A stretch of 6,932 bases of DNA from an uncultured Clostridia bacterium (GCA_944383945.1 CALWRL010000037.1:1-6932); one strand, 5' to 3'; positions 1 through 6,256 are shown, counted from the first letter of the stretch. Notes: a model not told the origin generated them from the sequence alone. Made by a program: numbers and translations.

Positions 1-7
1 ATCCAGA

Positions 8-562
8 TTAACCCACTACAGTTCTCATTTTTGTCATTTTATTGCCTAATAAATCAATTTTATTTAAATTCTTTAACTCGGCCTTAAAAATGAATGTGTT
101 AAACAATTTCTTTCTGTTTAATTTTTGAACAAGTTTTGTAATGGCAAACGAAACTAAACTAACAATTAAAAGAATAACACCAACCGGAATTTCGGCATCA
201 TAAACTAAAACAAAACCGCCATTAATATCTCCCGAAAGCATGAACACGATTCCAAAACATACTCCTCCCATTACCGCGGTTAAAAGCAAAAAAACAAAAT
301 AAGAAATAACATTTTTTGCAAAGCCAACTGGTTTTAAAGCTATTCTAACCATTATGTATCCCAACAACAACTTATATATAATTAACAAATAATTGGGAAG
401 ATTTAACATTGGAGTTATAAGCGCACAAACAGCTCCAATTATTGCACCAGAAAAGCTTCTTAACCCTCTTGAATTAAGCTTGAGAATTAGTGCGGAAAGA
501 TAGAGAATTAAAAAATTGATAACCAAATTATCAATTAAAACATACTCAATAACTATTTCCAC
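8..562 (-). CDS. spoIIGA: SpoIIGA-like membrane protein, lacking the protease half
   Basis: SpoIIGA is the membrane-embedded aspartic protease that activates pro-sigma-E in the mother cell during sporulation. The visible product (184 residues from the GTG at 562) opens with EYVLIDNLVINFLILYLSA, the characteristic start of this family. It is followed by about four more hydrophobic segments (roughly residues 40-60, 63-80, 85-110 and 125-142) and a basic, soluble stretch (KLNRKK onward). That is the layout of the SpoIIGA N-terminal membrane domain. The frame then stops (TAA, 10-8) after MRTVVG, about where family members carry the catalytic Asp-Thr/Ser-Gly motif; codons for Ser-Gly follow the stop before the window ends. 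It may therefore be a truncated gene, a pseudogene, or a split gene continuing beyond the window. An in-frame GTG at 634 would place the upstream gene's terminator hairpin inside the coding region, so I reject it. No good Shine-Dalgarno precedes 562; a TATAAT lies 6 bases upstream. Family call fairly sure; functional status unknown. Confidence 0.72.
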   Translation of the reverse strand: MEIVIEYVLIDNLVINFLILYLSALILKLNSRGLRSFSGAIIGAVCALITPMLNLPNYLLIIYKLLLGYIMVRIALKPVGFAKNVISYFVFLLLTAVMGGVCFGIVFMLSGDINGGFVLVYDAEIPVGVILLIVSLVSFAITKLVQKLNRKKLFNTFIFKAELKNLNKIDLLGNKMTKMRTVVG

Positions 563-568
563 ATAAAA

Positions 569-600
569 ATTATACTTTAAATAATTTATATATATCACAA
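569..600 (-). promoter_or_regulatory. Possible promoter of the SpoIIGA-like gene, long spacer
   Basis: Reading the minus strand, a perfect TATAAT lies at 574-569, only 6 bases before the GTG at 562. The best -35-like hexamer, TTGTGA (600-595), is 20 bases away, longer than the usual 17. The predicted transcript would begin at about 562, giving an almost leaderless message. From established knowledge, the spoIIG promoter of Bacillus subtilis also has an abnormally long spacer and depends on Spo0A. The region is extremely AT-rich, so a chance TATAAT is quite possible. Confidence 0.35.
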
Positions 601-612
601 AATAAAATAAAT

Positions 613-638
613 AAAGGTGGCGAAATTTTGCCACCTTT
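613..638 (-). terminator. Rho-independent terminator of the P-loop gene
   Basis: A perfect 9-bp inverted repeat (AAAGGTGGC at 613-621 with GCCACCTTT at 630-638, 8-base loop) starts 7 bases after the stop codon of the 646-1110 gene. On the minus strand it is followed by the T-rich run ATTTTATTTT, so it terminates in that direction. It separates the P-loop gene from the SpoIIGA-like gene, which makes the two separate transcription units. Confidence 0.85.
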
Positions 639-645
639 GTCGATA

Positions 646-1110
646 TTATCTTAGCCTGCCAATCACATCAGATAAATATTGCCCAGACCTTAATGTTATT
701 TTATAATCACTTTTAACATCGTCTAACATTTTAATGAAAATATCCCAATTTTTAATAAACTTTGTTATATATTCTTTTGAATTGCCTCTGTCGATATACC
801 TTTTAACATATTCATCTTTACAATATTGTTTAGGATAAACAATATAAAATTTTTCGCCTCTTGAAAGCATCTCATCAATAACCATATTATGCGTTGAAAT
901 AAACACATAATCATATTCATTTGCAAGGTTAATTGCTATGTCGCAGTAAACTTTTTCCCACCCCTCATTTTTTCTAAAGTATGATGATGATAAGTCGTAA
1001 ATTTTCTTCCCAATATAGTATGGGGTGTGATTTAACAAACCGGTTTTCCCTATGCCTGCAAAACCGCTTATTATAATGCCCTTCTTTTGTTTTAAACCAA
1101 CAAAACTCAT
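646..1110 (-). CDS. Small P-loop kinase-like ATP-binding protein, phage-type
   Basis: This is a 154-residue single-domain P-loop protein. A short beta strand (GIIIS) leads into a clean Walker A, GFAGIGKT (residues 16-23). D39 within the DLSSSYF stretch sits where small nucleotide kinases bind or orient substrate. A second core strand ends in VFISTH (69-74), FYIVYP (88-93) is the next strand, and the basic lid-like stretch EYVKRYIDRGN (100-110) supplies Arg residues. A conserved-looking NW (121-122) and the end SGQYLSDVI (142-150) follow. I recognise this as the small kinase-like P-loop family often seen in phages and mobile regions of gut bacteria. Its substrate is unknown; nucleotide or nucleoside phosphorylation is only an inference. 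The start is fixed by AAAGGG about 8 bases upstream. It has its own promoter and terminator and stands alone between housekeeping or sporulation genes, as an acquired cassette would. Confidence 0.75.
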   Translation of the reverse strand: MSFVGLKQKKGIIISGFAGIGKTGLLNHTPYYIGKKIYDLSSSYFRKNEGWEKVYCDIAINLANEYDYVFISTHNMVIDEMLSRGEKFYIVYPKQYCKDEYVKRYIDRGNSKEYITKFIKNWDIFIKMLDDVKSDYKITLRSGQYLSDVIGRLR

Positions 1111-1140
1111 TATATTAACCCTTTCTTTTATTTCATAAAC

Positions 1141-1169
1141 ATTATATCATAGTTTTTTGCCTTTTTCAA
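1141..1169 (-). promoter_or_regulatory. Sigma-A-type promoter of the P-loop gene
   Basis: On the minus strand TTGAAA (1169-1164) is followed by exactly 17 bases and then TATAAT (1146-1141). A TG one base ahead of the -10 makes it an extended -10 (TGATATAAT). The start of transcription should fall near 1134, leaving a leader of about 24 bases that contains the AAAGGG ribosome binding site. This is the strongest-looking promoter in the window. Confidence 0.8.
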
Positions 1170-1189
1170 TATACCATAATATAAATTTA

Positions 1190-1213
1190 TGTTATAATGA
1201 AGAAAATGGAGGG
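1190..1213 (+). promoter_or_regulatory. rmuC extended -10 promoter and ribosome binding site
   Basis: TGTTATAAT (1190-1198) is an extended -10 element with a perfect TATAAT at 1193-1198; I see no good -35 hexamer 16-18 bases upstream. Transcription should start near 1205. GGAGGG at 1208-1213 then lies 4 bases before the ATG at 1218. Because the in-frame ATG at 1197 lies inside the -10 element, it cannot be the start for this transcript, and 1218 is chosen. Confidence 0.7.
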
Positions 1214-1217
1214 AAAC

Positions 1218-2471
1218 ATGGAAACAATTGTAATTGCTTTAATTTGTGTTTTAATTGTTTTAAATTTAATTTCTATAATCATATTATTAAAATTTAAATC
1301 ATTAAATGTAGACGGCAACCTTAATTCTCTTAAACAAGAATTAAATTTTGGTTTAAAGCTAACACGAGAAGAAATAAACAATATTTTAGGGAATAGAATT
1401 GACGGGTTTTCTAGAATTAACGAAGAAAAACTTGAAGCCATTCGCTCTTCTGTTGAAGAAAAACTAGGAACAATTCAAAGAGAAAATGCTAGCAAACTCG
1501 AAGAAATGAGAGCCACTGTTGATGAAAAACTTCACACAACTTTGGAAAAACGATTGGGCGAATCTTTTAAACTTGTTAATGACAGGCTAGAATCTGTTTA
1601 CAAAGGGCTTGGAGAAATGCAAACTTTAGCAACAGGTGTTGGAGATTTAAAAAAAGTTCTTTCAGATGTTAAAACAAGAGGAACATGGGGAGAAATTCGC
1701 CTTGGCAATCTTTTAGAGCAATATTTAACCCCCGACCAATATGAAAGGAATGTTAAATTAAAACCGAAATCAAAAGATTTTGTTGAATTCGCTATAAAAA
1801 TTCCAAGCAAAGTTGATAACAAATTTGTTATGTTACCTATCGATAGTAAATATCCGGTTGAAGATTACAACCGGTTAATAGAAGCAGAAGAAAAGGGCGA
1901 CACAGCTTCGGTTATTGCCGCAAGAAAGAATTTGGCTTCAAGCATAAAAAGATGTGCAGCTGAAATTAGGGACAAATATTTAAATCCACCTTACACAACA
2001 GATTTTGGCGTTATGTTTTTGCCAATAGAAAGTTTGTATTGCGAAGTTTTAAGAAACACATCGCTTTGCGAAAGTTTGCAACGCGACTACAAAATTGCAG
2101 TAACAGGTCCAACAACATTAACAGCTTTTATTAACACTCTTCAATTAGGTTTCCATGCACTAGCAATAGAAAAACAAACAAGCGAAGTTTGGAAAGTTTT
2201 AACAACAGTTAAAGTTGAATTTAATAAATTTGGAGACATTTTAGCTAAAACAAACAAAAAACTTCAAGAAGTTGCAAACACAATGAAAGACGCTGAAAGC
2301 AAAACAAGAAACATTCAAACAAAACTTGGAAAAGTTGACACTCTTGCATTTACAACAACAGACAAAAATTTAATTGAAAGCCAATTAGTTTCAAAAGACA
2401 CCCTTTTCCAAAACAACGAGATTTTTGAAAATGATGATAGCGATAATGATAACGATGATATAATAGAATAA
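1218..2471 (+). CDS. rmuC: RmuC family DNA recombination protein
   Basis: RmuC proteins are membrane-anchored, coiled-coil proteins with a nuclease-like fold. In Escherichia coli the gene limits recombination at inverted repeats, but the biochemical activity is poorly defined. The product (417 residues from the ATG at 1218) has one N-terminal membrane anchor (about residues 4-24) and a charged helical coiled coil (about 35-130, rich in EEKL/LEEMR-type heptads). The RmuC core spans about 139-370. It includes TRGTWGEIRLGNLLEQYL (from about 153), LPIDSKYPVEDYNRL (from about 206; its Asp and Lys resemble a nuclease-like core), FLPIESLYCEVLR (from about 267) and GPTTLTAF (from about 296). The length matches the usual 400-470. 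The tail ends in a very acidic run of Asp, Asn and Glu (NDDSDNDNDDIIE). The gene has its own promoter, is divergent from the P-loop gene and converges on smc. Family assignment is secure. Confidence 0.95.
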   Translation: METIVIALICVLIVLNLISIIILLKFKSLNVDGNLNSLKQELNFGLKLTREEINNILGNRIDGFSRINEEKLEAIRSSVEEKLGTIQRENASKLEEMRATVDEKLHTTLEKRLGESFKLVNDRLESVYKGLGEMQTLATGVGDLKKVLSDVKTRGTWGEIRLGNLLEQYLTPDQYERNVKLKPKSKDFVEFAIKIPSKVDNKFVMLPIDSKYPVEDYNRLIEAEEKGDTASVIAARKNLASSIKRCAAEIRDKYLNPPYTTDFGVMFLPIESLYCEVLRNTSLCESLQRDYKIAVTGPTTLTAFINTLQLGFHALAIEKQTSEVWKVLTTVKVEFNKFGDILAKTNKKLQEVANTMKDAESKTRNIQTKLGKVDTLAFTTTDKNLIESQLVSKDTLFQNNEIFENDDSDNDNDDIIE

Positions 2472-2486
2472 ATAAAAAAATTAATA

Positions 2487-2513
2487 AAAAAACCCTTTAA
2501 ATTAGGGTTTTTT
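2487..2513. terminator. Bidirectional terminator between rmuC and smc
   Basis: AAAAAACCCT (2487-2496) and AGGGTTTTTT (2504-2513) form a perfect 10-bp inverted repeat around a 7-base loop. It lies 15 bases after the rmuC stop and 3 bases after the smc stop on the other strand. The A-run on one side and T-run on the other give a U-tract in both directions, so this single hairpin can end both convergent transcripts. Confidence 0.88.
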
Positions 2514-2516
2514 CTT

Positions 2517-5500
2517 TTAATTTTCAGATTTTTGTTCAAATTTAACAGCATCAGACAACTTAACAGAAACAATTTTAGAAACACCTTTTTCTTCCATTGT
2601 AACACCATAAAGAGAATCTGCAAGTTCCATTGTTGGCTTTTTGTGGGTTATAACAATGAACTGTGTTTCGCTAGAAAACTTTCTTAAATACTGAGCAAAT
2701 CTATAAACATTTGCTTCGTCTAGCGCTGCCTCAATTTCGTCCAACAAACAAAATGGCATTGGCCTTAACTTTAATATTGCAAATAATATTGCAATTGCTG
2801 TAAGCGCCTTTTCTCCTCCGCTTAAAAGAGAGTTTGAACTTAATTTTTTGCCTGGTGGCTCTGCTAAAATTTCAACACCTGATTCAAGAATGTTTTCACT
2901 TCCAATTAATTCAAGCTTTGCATTTCCTCCGCCAAACAATTCACGGAATGTTATTTTAAAGTTTTCATTAATTTTGTTAAATTCTTCTGTGAACCTTGTT
3001 TTCATTTCATTTGAAAGTTCGCCAATAATTTCAATAAGTTCATCTTGTGCTTTGTTTAAATCCTCAACTTGAACGGCTAGCGCATCATATCTTTCGCCTA
3101 AAATTTTAGAATCTTCAATTGCCGCAACATTAATGTAGCCCAACTTATTAATTTCTTTTTTGATTTTAGAAATTTCAGATAATCCTTGATTAAGATTAAA
3201 GTTTTCATCTTTCAGAGCTAAACAAGAATTATAGTCTAGTTGATATTCTTCTAAAATTCTGTCTTGCATAGAATCTATGTCTGTGTCAACCTTGCTAATT
3301 TTAAATTCTTCGTTAATTTTTCTTTCATTAATTTTGTTAACTTCCGAAACTAAGAAAGTTCGCTTTTCTTCCAACTCTTTAAGTTGTTTTTGTAAATTAA
3401 TTTTATTTTCGTCTAACTTTTTCTGTTCATTTTTTAAACTATCTAATTTTTGTCTTGCTTCCGAACTTGTTGAATTTTCAATTTGCCAAGCAACAAGACT
3501 TTCCGATTGTTCTATGCTAGATTTATTTCTTTCCAATTCTTCAAAAAGATTTTCTTTTCTTTGTTGCGCATCGGAAATTTGAGAATCTAACCTTTCAAGT
3601 TCCTGAGTTGTTCCCATAATTTCGCTCTTTAATGAAGCAATTTCAACTCTAATTTCAGTTAATTTTTTGCTAATTTCTTCCCTATTTTCTTTTAATTTAG
3701 AAAACCTTTCTTGACGCTTTGCAATTGCTTCGTTTGCGCCCTCTTTGTTTTCGCCAACAGTTTTTTCAAGAGTTGAAATGCTTTCAAGCTCTTTTGTTAT
3801 AACATCAATTTTGTTTGAAGTTATTATTTTAGAATTGTTTAATGCATCTAATTCATTTTCATAAGAAGAAATTAAATCTAAAATTGAAGAATATTTTTCA
3901 TTTTCTTTAGCAATTTCAACTTCAAGTTCTTTTTGTTTTGAAGTAATATATTCAACTTGTTTAATTAAGTTTTCAATTTCGGTTTTTGCGCTTTTAACCT
4001 TATCCGAACTACCTTCAAAAAACTTTTTAAGTTTATCAATTTCAACTTCTAATGTTTTAATTTCTCTATCTCTACTAATTAAGTTAACTGCTTCGCTTTT
4101 TTTGCTTCCCCCGCTCATCGAACCTTGAGGGTTTATAACATCTCCTTCAAGTGTTACAATTTTAAAGCTAAACTTTGAATTTTGCGCTAACTTAATTGCA
4201 ACATCTAAATTGCTAACAATAACTGTTGCACCAAGTAAATTGGAAATAACATTTTCAATTTCGCTTCCGTAAGAAATTAAATCTTTTGCAACACCAAAAC
4301 ATCCTTCGGTTTTTAAAAGCGATAAATCTTGAGCAGATAAATTTCTAACTTTCATTGAAGTAATAGGAAGGAATGTTGCACGCCCAAACTGCCCTTGTTT
4401 TAAAAATTCAATAATAGATTTTGCATCTTGTTCATTTTTAGTAACAATGTTTTGAAGAGCGTTTCCAAGAGCTGTTTCAATTGCTGTTTCAAACTTTTCA
4501 GGAACAGAAATTAAAGAAGCTAAAACACCAACCATTTTTTTCTTAAATTCGGCGTTTCTTTCGCTTTCCTTTAAAATCTTTTTAACACTACCTGCATAGC
4601 CTTCATGTTCAGCTTGCATTTCTTCTAAAATTCTTTTTCTGTTTTCGTAAACTTGAATTTTAGTTCCGCAATTTTGAATTTCTTTTTGCAATTCAGAAAA
4701 GCTATCTTGTTTTGAATTAATTTCAAGTTTGCCTTTCAAAACAACTTCTAATTGCTCTTTGTTTTGGTCTTGCAAATTTTTAATTTTGCTTTCCAATTCT
4801 GTTTTAAGATTTGTTTGTTGATTTAATTTTTCTGTTATATTGGAAATTCTGTTTTCTATTTCAACAAGAGATGATTTACTTGCTTCTTTTTCTGCTTCAA
4901 GACGAGATGAGTTAGATTTTATGTATGTTAATTTATCAAGCGCATCAAACATCTCTTTTTGATTGCTTTCTGCTTCATCTTCGCTTAAATTAAGCTCATC
5001 AACAATTTTTAAATAATTCCTAGATAATTCCTCTTCATCTTTTTTAAGAACCTCTAATTTTTCATTTGTTTCAGAAAGATGGCCTGCCCTGTCTTCAATT
5101 TGAAGTTTAATTGCAGAAATTAAATTCTCATAATTAGTTGCATCAAGTTCAAGCTTGTTGTTTTGTTCTTTTAAGAATTTAATTCTTTCTCTAACAACAT
5201 TTGTTTCGCCCGCTTGTTTTTCGATGCTAACTGTTAAATTTAAAATGTTTTCATGAAGGCGTTCAACAATTTTATCAATTGTTTCAATGCTTTCCATGTT
5301 GTTTGAATAGTTTTTTGCAACCTCTTCAAGTTCTTTCTGCCTTAATTCCAACTCTTCGCAAATTGCATCAAGACGGCTGCTAATTTTAGCCTTCATTTCG
5401 TTAGCATTTTCATATTGATATATGTATGCATTTACTTCTAAATTTTTTAAAATTTCTTTTAATTCTAAAAATCTTTTAGCATCTTCTGATTGTTTTTTCA

Positions 5501-6113
5501 AAGGCCCTAATTGCCTTTCAATTTCATCTATAACAAGTTGTAATTTTAAAATGTTATCCTTTGTTCTTTCAAGTTTTCTTTCCGCATCTAACTTTCTTGA
5601 CTTATACTTTGAAATTCCAGCAGCATCTTCAAATATTGAGCGCCTGTCTTCTGGCTTTGAAGAAAGAATTTTACCAACTTGATCTTGCCCAATAATTGAA
5701 TATCCATCTTTTCCAAGCCCAGAATCGAAAAGTAAGTTGGTTATGTCTTTAAGCCTGCAAGGAGCCTTGTTTAATTGATATTCACTTTCTCCACTTCTGT
5801 ATAGCTTTCTAGTTATTGCTATTTCATCAAATTCATAGTTAAAAAATCTATCTGTGTTGTCAAATGTCATTGTAACTTCACAATATGAAAGACTTTTTCT
5901 TTTTTCTGTTCCGCTAAAAATAACATCTTGCATGGAAGAGCCACGCAAAGTTTTAGAACTTTGTTCCCCCAAAACCCATCTTATTGCATCTGCAACATTA
6001 CTTTTTCCACAGCCATTTGGCCCAACAATTGCCGTAACACCATCATCGAATTTAATTTGAATTCTATCTGCAAACGATTTAAATCCGGCAAGCTCAAGTT
6101 GTTTAAAGTTCAT
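2517..6113 (-). CDS. smc: Chromosome segregation ATPase SMC
   Basis: SMC is the ATPase of the bacterial condensin. It works with ScpA and ScpB to load on the chromosome, extrude loops and resolve the replicating origins. The product has 1198 residues, normal for the family (about 1190). In order: FKSFAD near the start; Walker A GPNGCGKS (31-38); a Q-loop region GQDQVGKIL (about 143); a long coiled coil; the hinge domain (about 505-675, from EGYAGSVK to GSMSGGS); the returning coiled coil; the ABC signature LLSGGEK (S1098, G1099, G1100); Walker B with D1125 and catalytic E1126 followed by the D-loop AALDEAN; and the H-loop histidine H1157. All motor residues are present, so it should be active. 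The start at 6113 has AAGGA 7 bases upstream and gives the usual MNFKQLELAGFKSFAD. An in-frame ATG at 6161 would add 16 residues, but it lies about 9 bases from the predicted transcript start without a ribosome site. Confidence 0.98.
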   Translation of the reverse strand: MNFKQLELAGFKSFADRIQIKFDDGVTAIVGPNGCGKSNVADAIRWVLGEQSSKTLRGSSMQDVIFSGTEKRKSLSYCEVTMTFDNTDRFFNYEFDEIAITRKLYRSGESEYQLNKAPCRLKDITNLLFDSGLGKDGYSIIGQDQVGKILSSKPEDRRSIFEDAAGISKYKSRKLDAERKLERTKDNILKLQLVIDEIERQLGPLKKQSEDAKRFLELKEILKNLEVNAYIYQYENANEMKAKISSRLDAICEELELRQKELEEVAKNYSNNMESIETIDKIVERLHENILNLTVSIEKQAGETNVVRERIKFLKEQNNKLELDATNYENLISAIKLQIEDRAGHLSETNEKLEVLKKDEEELSRNYLKIVDELNLSEDEAESNQKEMFDALDKLTYIKSNSSRLEAEKEASKSSLVEIENRISNITEKLNQQTNLKTELESKIKNLQDQNKEQLEVVLKGKLEINSKQDSFSELQKEIQNCGTKIQVYENRKRILEEMQAEHEGYAGSVKKILKESERNAEFKKKMVGVLASLISVPEKFETAIETALGNALQNIVTKNEQDAKSIIEFLKQGQFGRATFLPITSMKVRNLSAQDLSLLKTEGCFGVAKDLISYGSEIENVISNLLGATVIVSNLDVAIKLAQNSKFSFKIVTLEGDVINPQGSMSGGSKKSEAVNLISRDREIKTLEVEIDKLKKFFEGSSDKVKSAKTEIENLIKQVEYITSKQKELEVEIAKENEKYSSILDLISSYENELDALNNSKIITSNKIDVITKELESISTLEKTVGENKEGANEAIAKRQERFSKLKENREEISKKLTEIRVEIASLKSEIMGTTQELERLDSQISDAQQRKENLFEELERNKSSIEQSESLVAWQIENSTSSEARQKLDSLKNEQKKLDENKINLQKQLKELEEKRTFLVSEVNKINERKINEEFKISKVDTDIDSMQDRILEEYQLDYNSCLALKDENFNLNQGLSEISKIKKEINKLGYINVAAIEDSKILGERYDALAVQVEDLNKAQDELIEIIGELSNEMKTRFTEEFNKINENFKITFRELFGGGNAKLELIGSENILESGVEILAEPPGKKLSSNSLLSGGEKALTAIAILFAILKLRPMPFCLLDEIEAALDEANVYRFAQYLRKFSSETQFIVITHKKPTMELADSLYGVTMEEKGVSKIVSVKLSDAVKFEQKSEN

Positions 6114-6120
6114 TGAATTT

Positions 6121-6125
6121 TCCTT
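6121..6125 (-). promoter_or_regulatory. Ribosome binding site deciding the smc start
   Basis: On the minus strand AAGGA lies 7 bases before the ATG at 6113. It supports the start that gives the standard SMC N-terminus over the longer in-frame start at 6161. Confidence 0.8.
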
Positions 6126-6137
6126 AATAAATGTATT

Positions 6138-6161
6138 TTGCAACACAAGAAAAGTGTGCAA
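6138..6161 (-). promoter_or_regulatory. Imperfect hairpin in the smc mRNA leader
   Basis: TTGCAACAC (6138-6146) and GTGTGCAA (6154-6161) form an 8-bp stem with one bulged A and a 7-base loop. It lies between the predicted transcription start (about 6170) and the ribosome binding site (6125-6121). No U-run follows, so it does not look like a terminator. It could stabilise the message or be a protein-binding palindrome. Confidence 0.45.
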
Positions 6162-6176
6162 GAATTTTGCAATATA

Positions 6177-6205
6177 ATTTTATCACACACAGTAAAATTT
6201 TGCAA
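6177..6205 (-). promoter_or_regulatory. Sigma-A-type promoter of smc
   Basis: On the minus strand TTGCAA (6205-6200; 4 of 6 to TTGACA) is spaced exactly 17 bases from TAAAAT (6182-6177; 5 of 6 to TATAAT). A TG one base before the -10 gives an extended form (TGATAAAAT). Transcription should start near 6170, leaving a leader of about 57 bases. Together with the plsX terminator just upstream, this makes smc an independent unit. Confidence 0.7.
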
Positions 6206-6207
6206 GC

Positions 6208-6256
6208 GAATAACAAAAAAGTCAAACTTGGTTTGACTTTTTAAATTTTGTTATTC
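6208..6256 (-). terminator. plsX terminator with nested long stem
   Basis: The inner hairpin is a perfect 12-bp repeat: AAAAAGTCAAAC (6216-6227) with GTTTGACTTTTT (6231-6242) around a 3-base loop. On the minus strand it ends in a T6 run, a standard intrinsic terminator for plsX. An outer 11-bp arm, GAATAACAAAA (6208-6218) with TTTTGTTATTC (6246-6256), extends the structure over the plsX stop codon (6253-6251), leaving only an A-rich bulge and sharing a few A:T pairs with the inner stem. Confidence 0.88.

Larger units (their letters stand above)
6135..6205 (-). repeat. Three direct TTGCAAAAT repeats in the smc promoter and leader
   Basis: The 9-mer TTGCAAAAT on the minus strand occurs exactly three times, at 6205-6197, 6172-6164 and 6143-6135. 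The start-to-start distances are 33 and 29 bases, about three helical turns each. The first copy supplies the predicted -35 hexamer, the second lies across the predicted transcription start, and the third lies in the leader. Their placement suggests operator sites for a regulator, but no known regulator motif is recognised and AT-rich DNA favours such words. Confidence 0.55.

Noticed and set aside
563..634. Longer SpoIIGA-like start at the GTG at 634
   Set aside because: The extension would translate the P-loop gene's terminator hairpin, and the family normally begins at the EYVLIDNLVIN stretch.
1197..1217. Longer RmuC start at the ATG at 1197
   Set aside because: This ATG lies inside the TATAAT of the predicted promoter and has no ribosome site; GGAGGG sits just ahead of the ATG at 1218.
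1187..1822. Minus-strand open frames within rmuC (1187-1441 and 1598-1822)
   Set aside because: They run antisense through conserved RmuC coding sequence and show no domain features of their own.
2315..2623. Minus-strand open frame across the rmuC-smc junction
   Set aside because: It crosses the bidirectional terminator and overlaps both real genes out of frame; the translation is Lys/Leu/Ser-rich noise.
2517..6113. SMC-like defence ATPase (JetC/Wadjet, RecN or MukB type)
   Set aside because: The length, hinge, signature and neighbours (plsX) match housekeeping SMC, and no JetA, JetB, JetD or MukE/F-like partner is present.
2848..6116. Open frames on the plus strand inside smc (for example 2848-3072, 3277-3582, 5422-5682, 5854-6060)
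   Set aside because: They are antisense shadows of the smc codons, with Ser/Phe/Leu-rich low-complexity translations and no family motifs.
6114..6161. Longer SMC start at the in-frame ATG at 6161
   Set aside because: The extra 16 residues are not part of the SMC family start, there is no ribosome site near 6161, and the ATG is about 9 bases from the predicted transcription start. The ATG at 6113 has AAGGA at good spacing.
6135..6205. CRISPR-like array from the three TTGCAAAAT repeats
   Set aside because: The repeats are only 9 bases long with 20- and 24-base gaps, there are only three, and no cas gene is nearby; a promoter-operator reading fits better.
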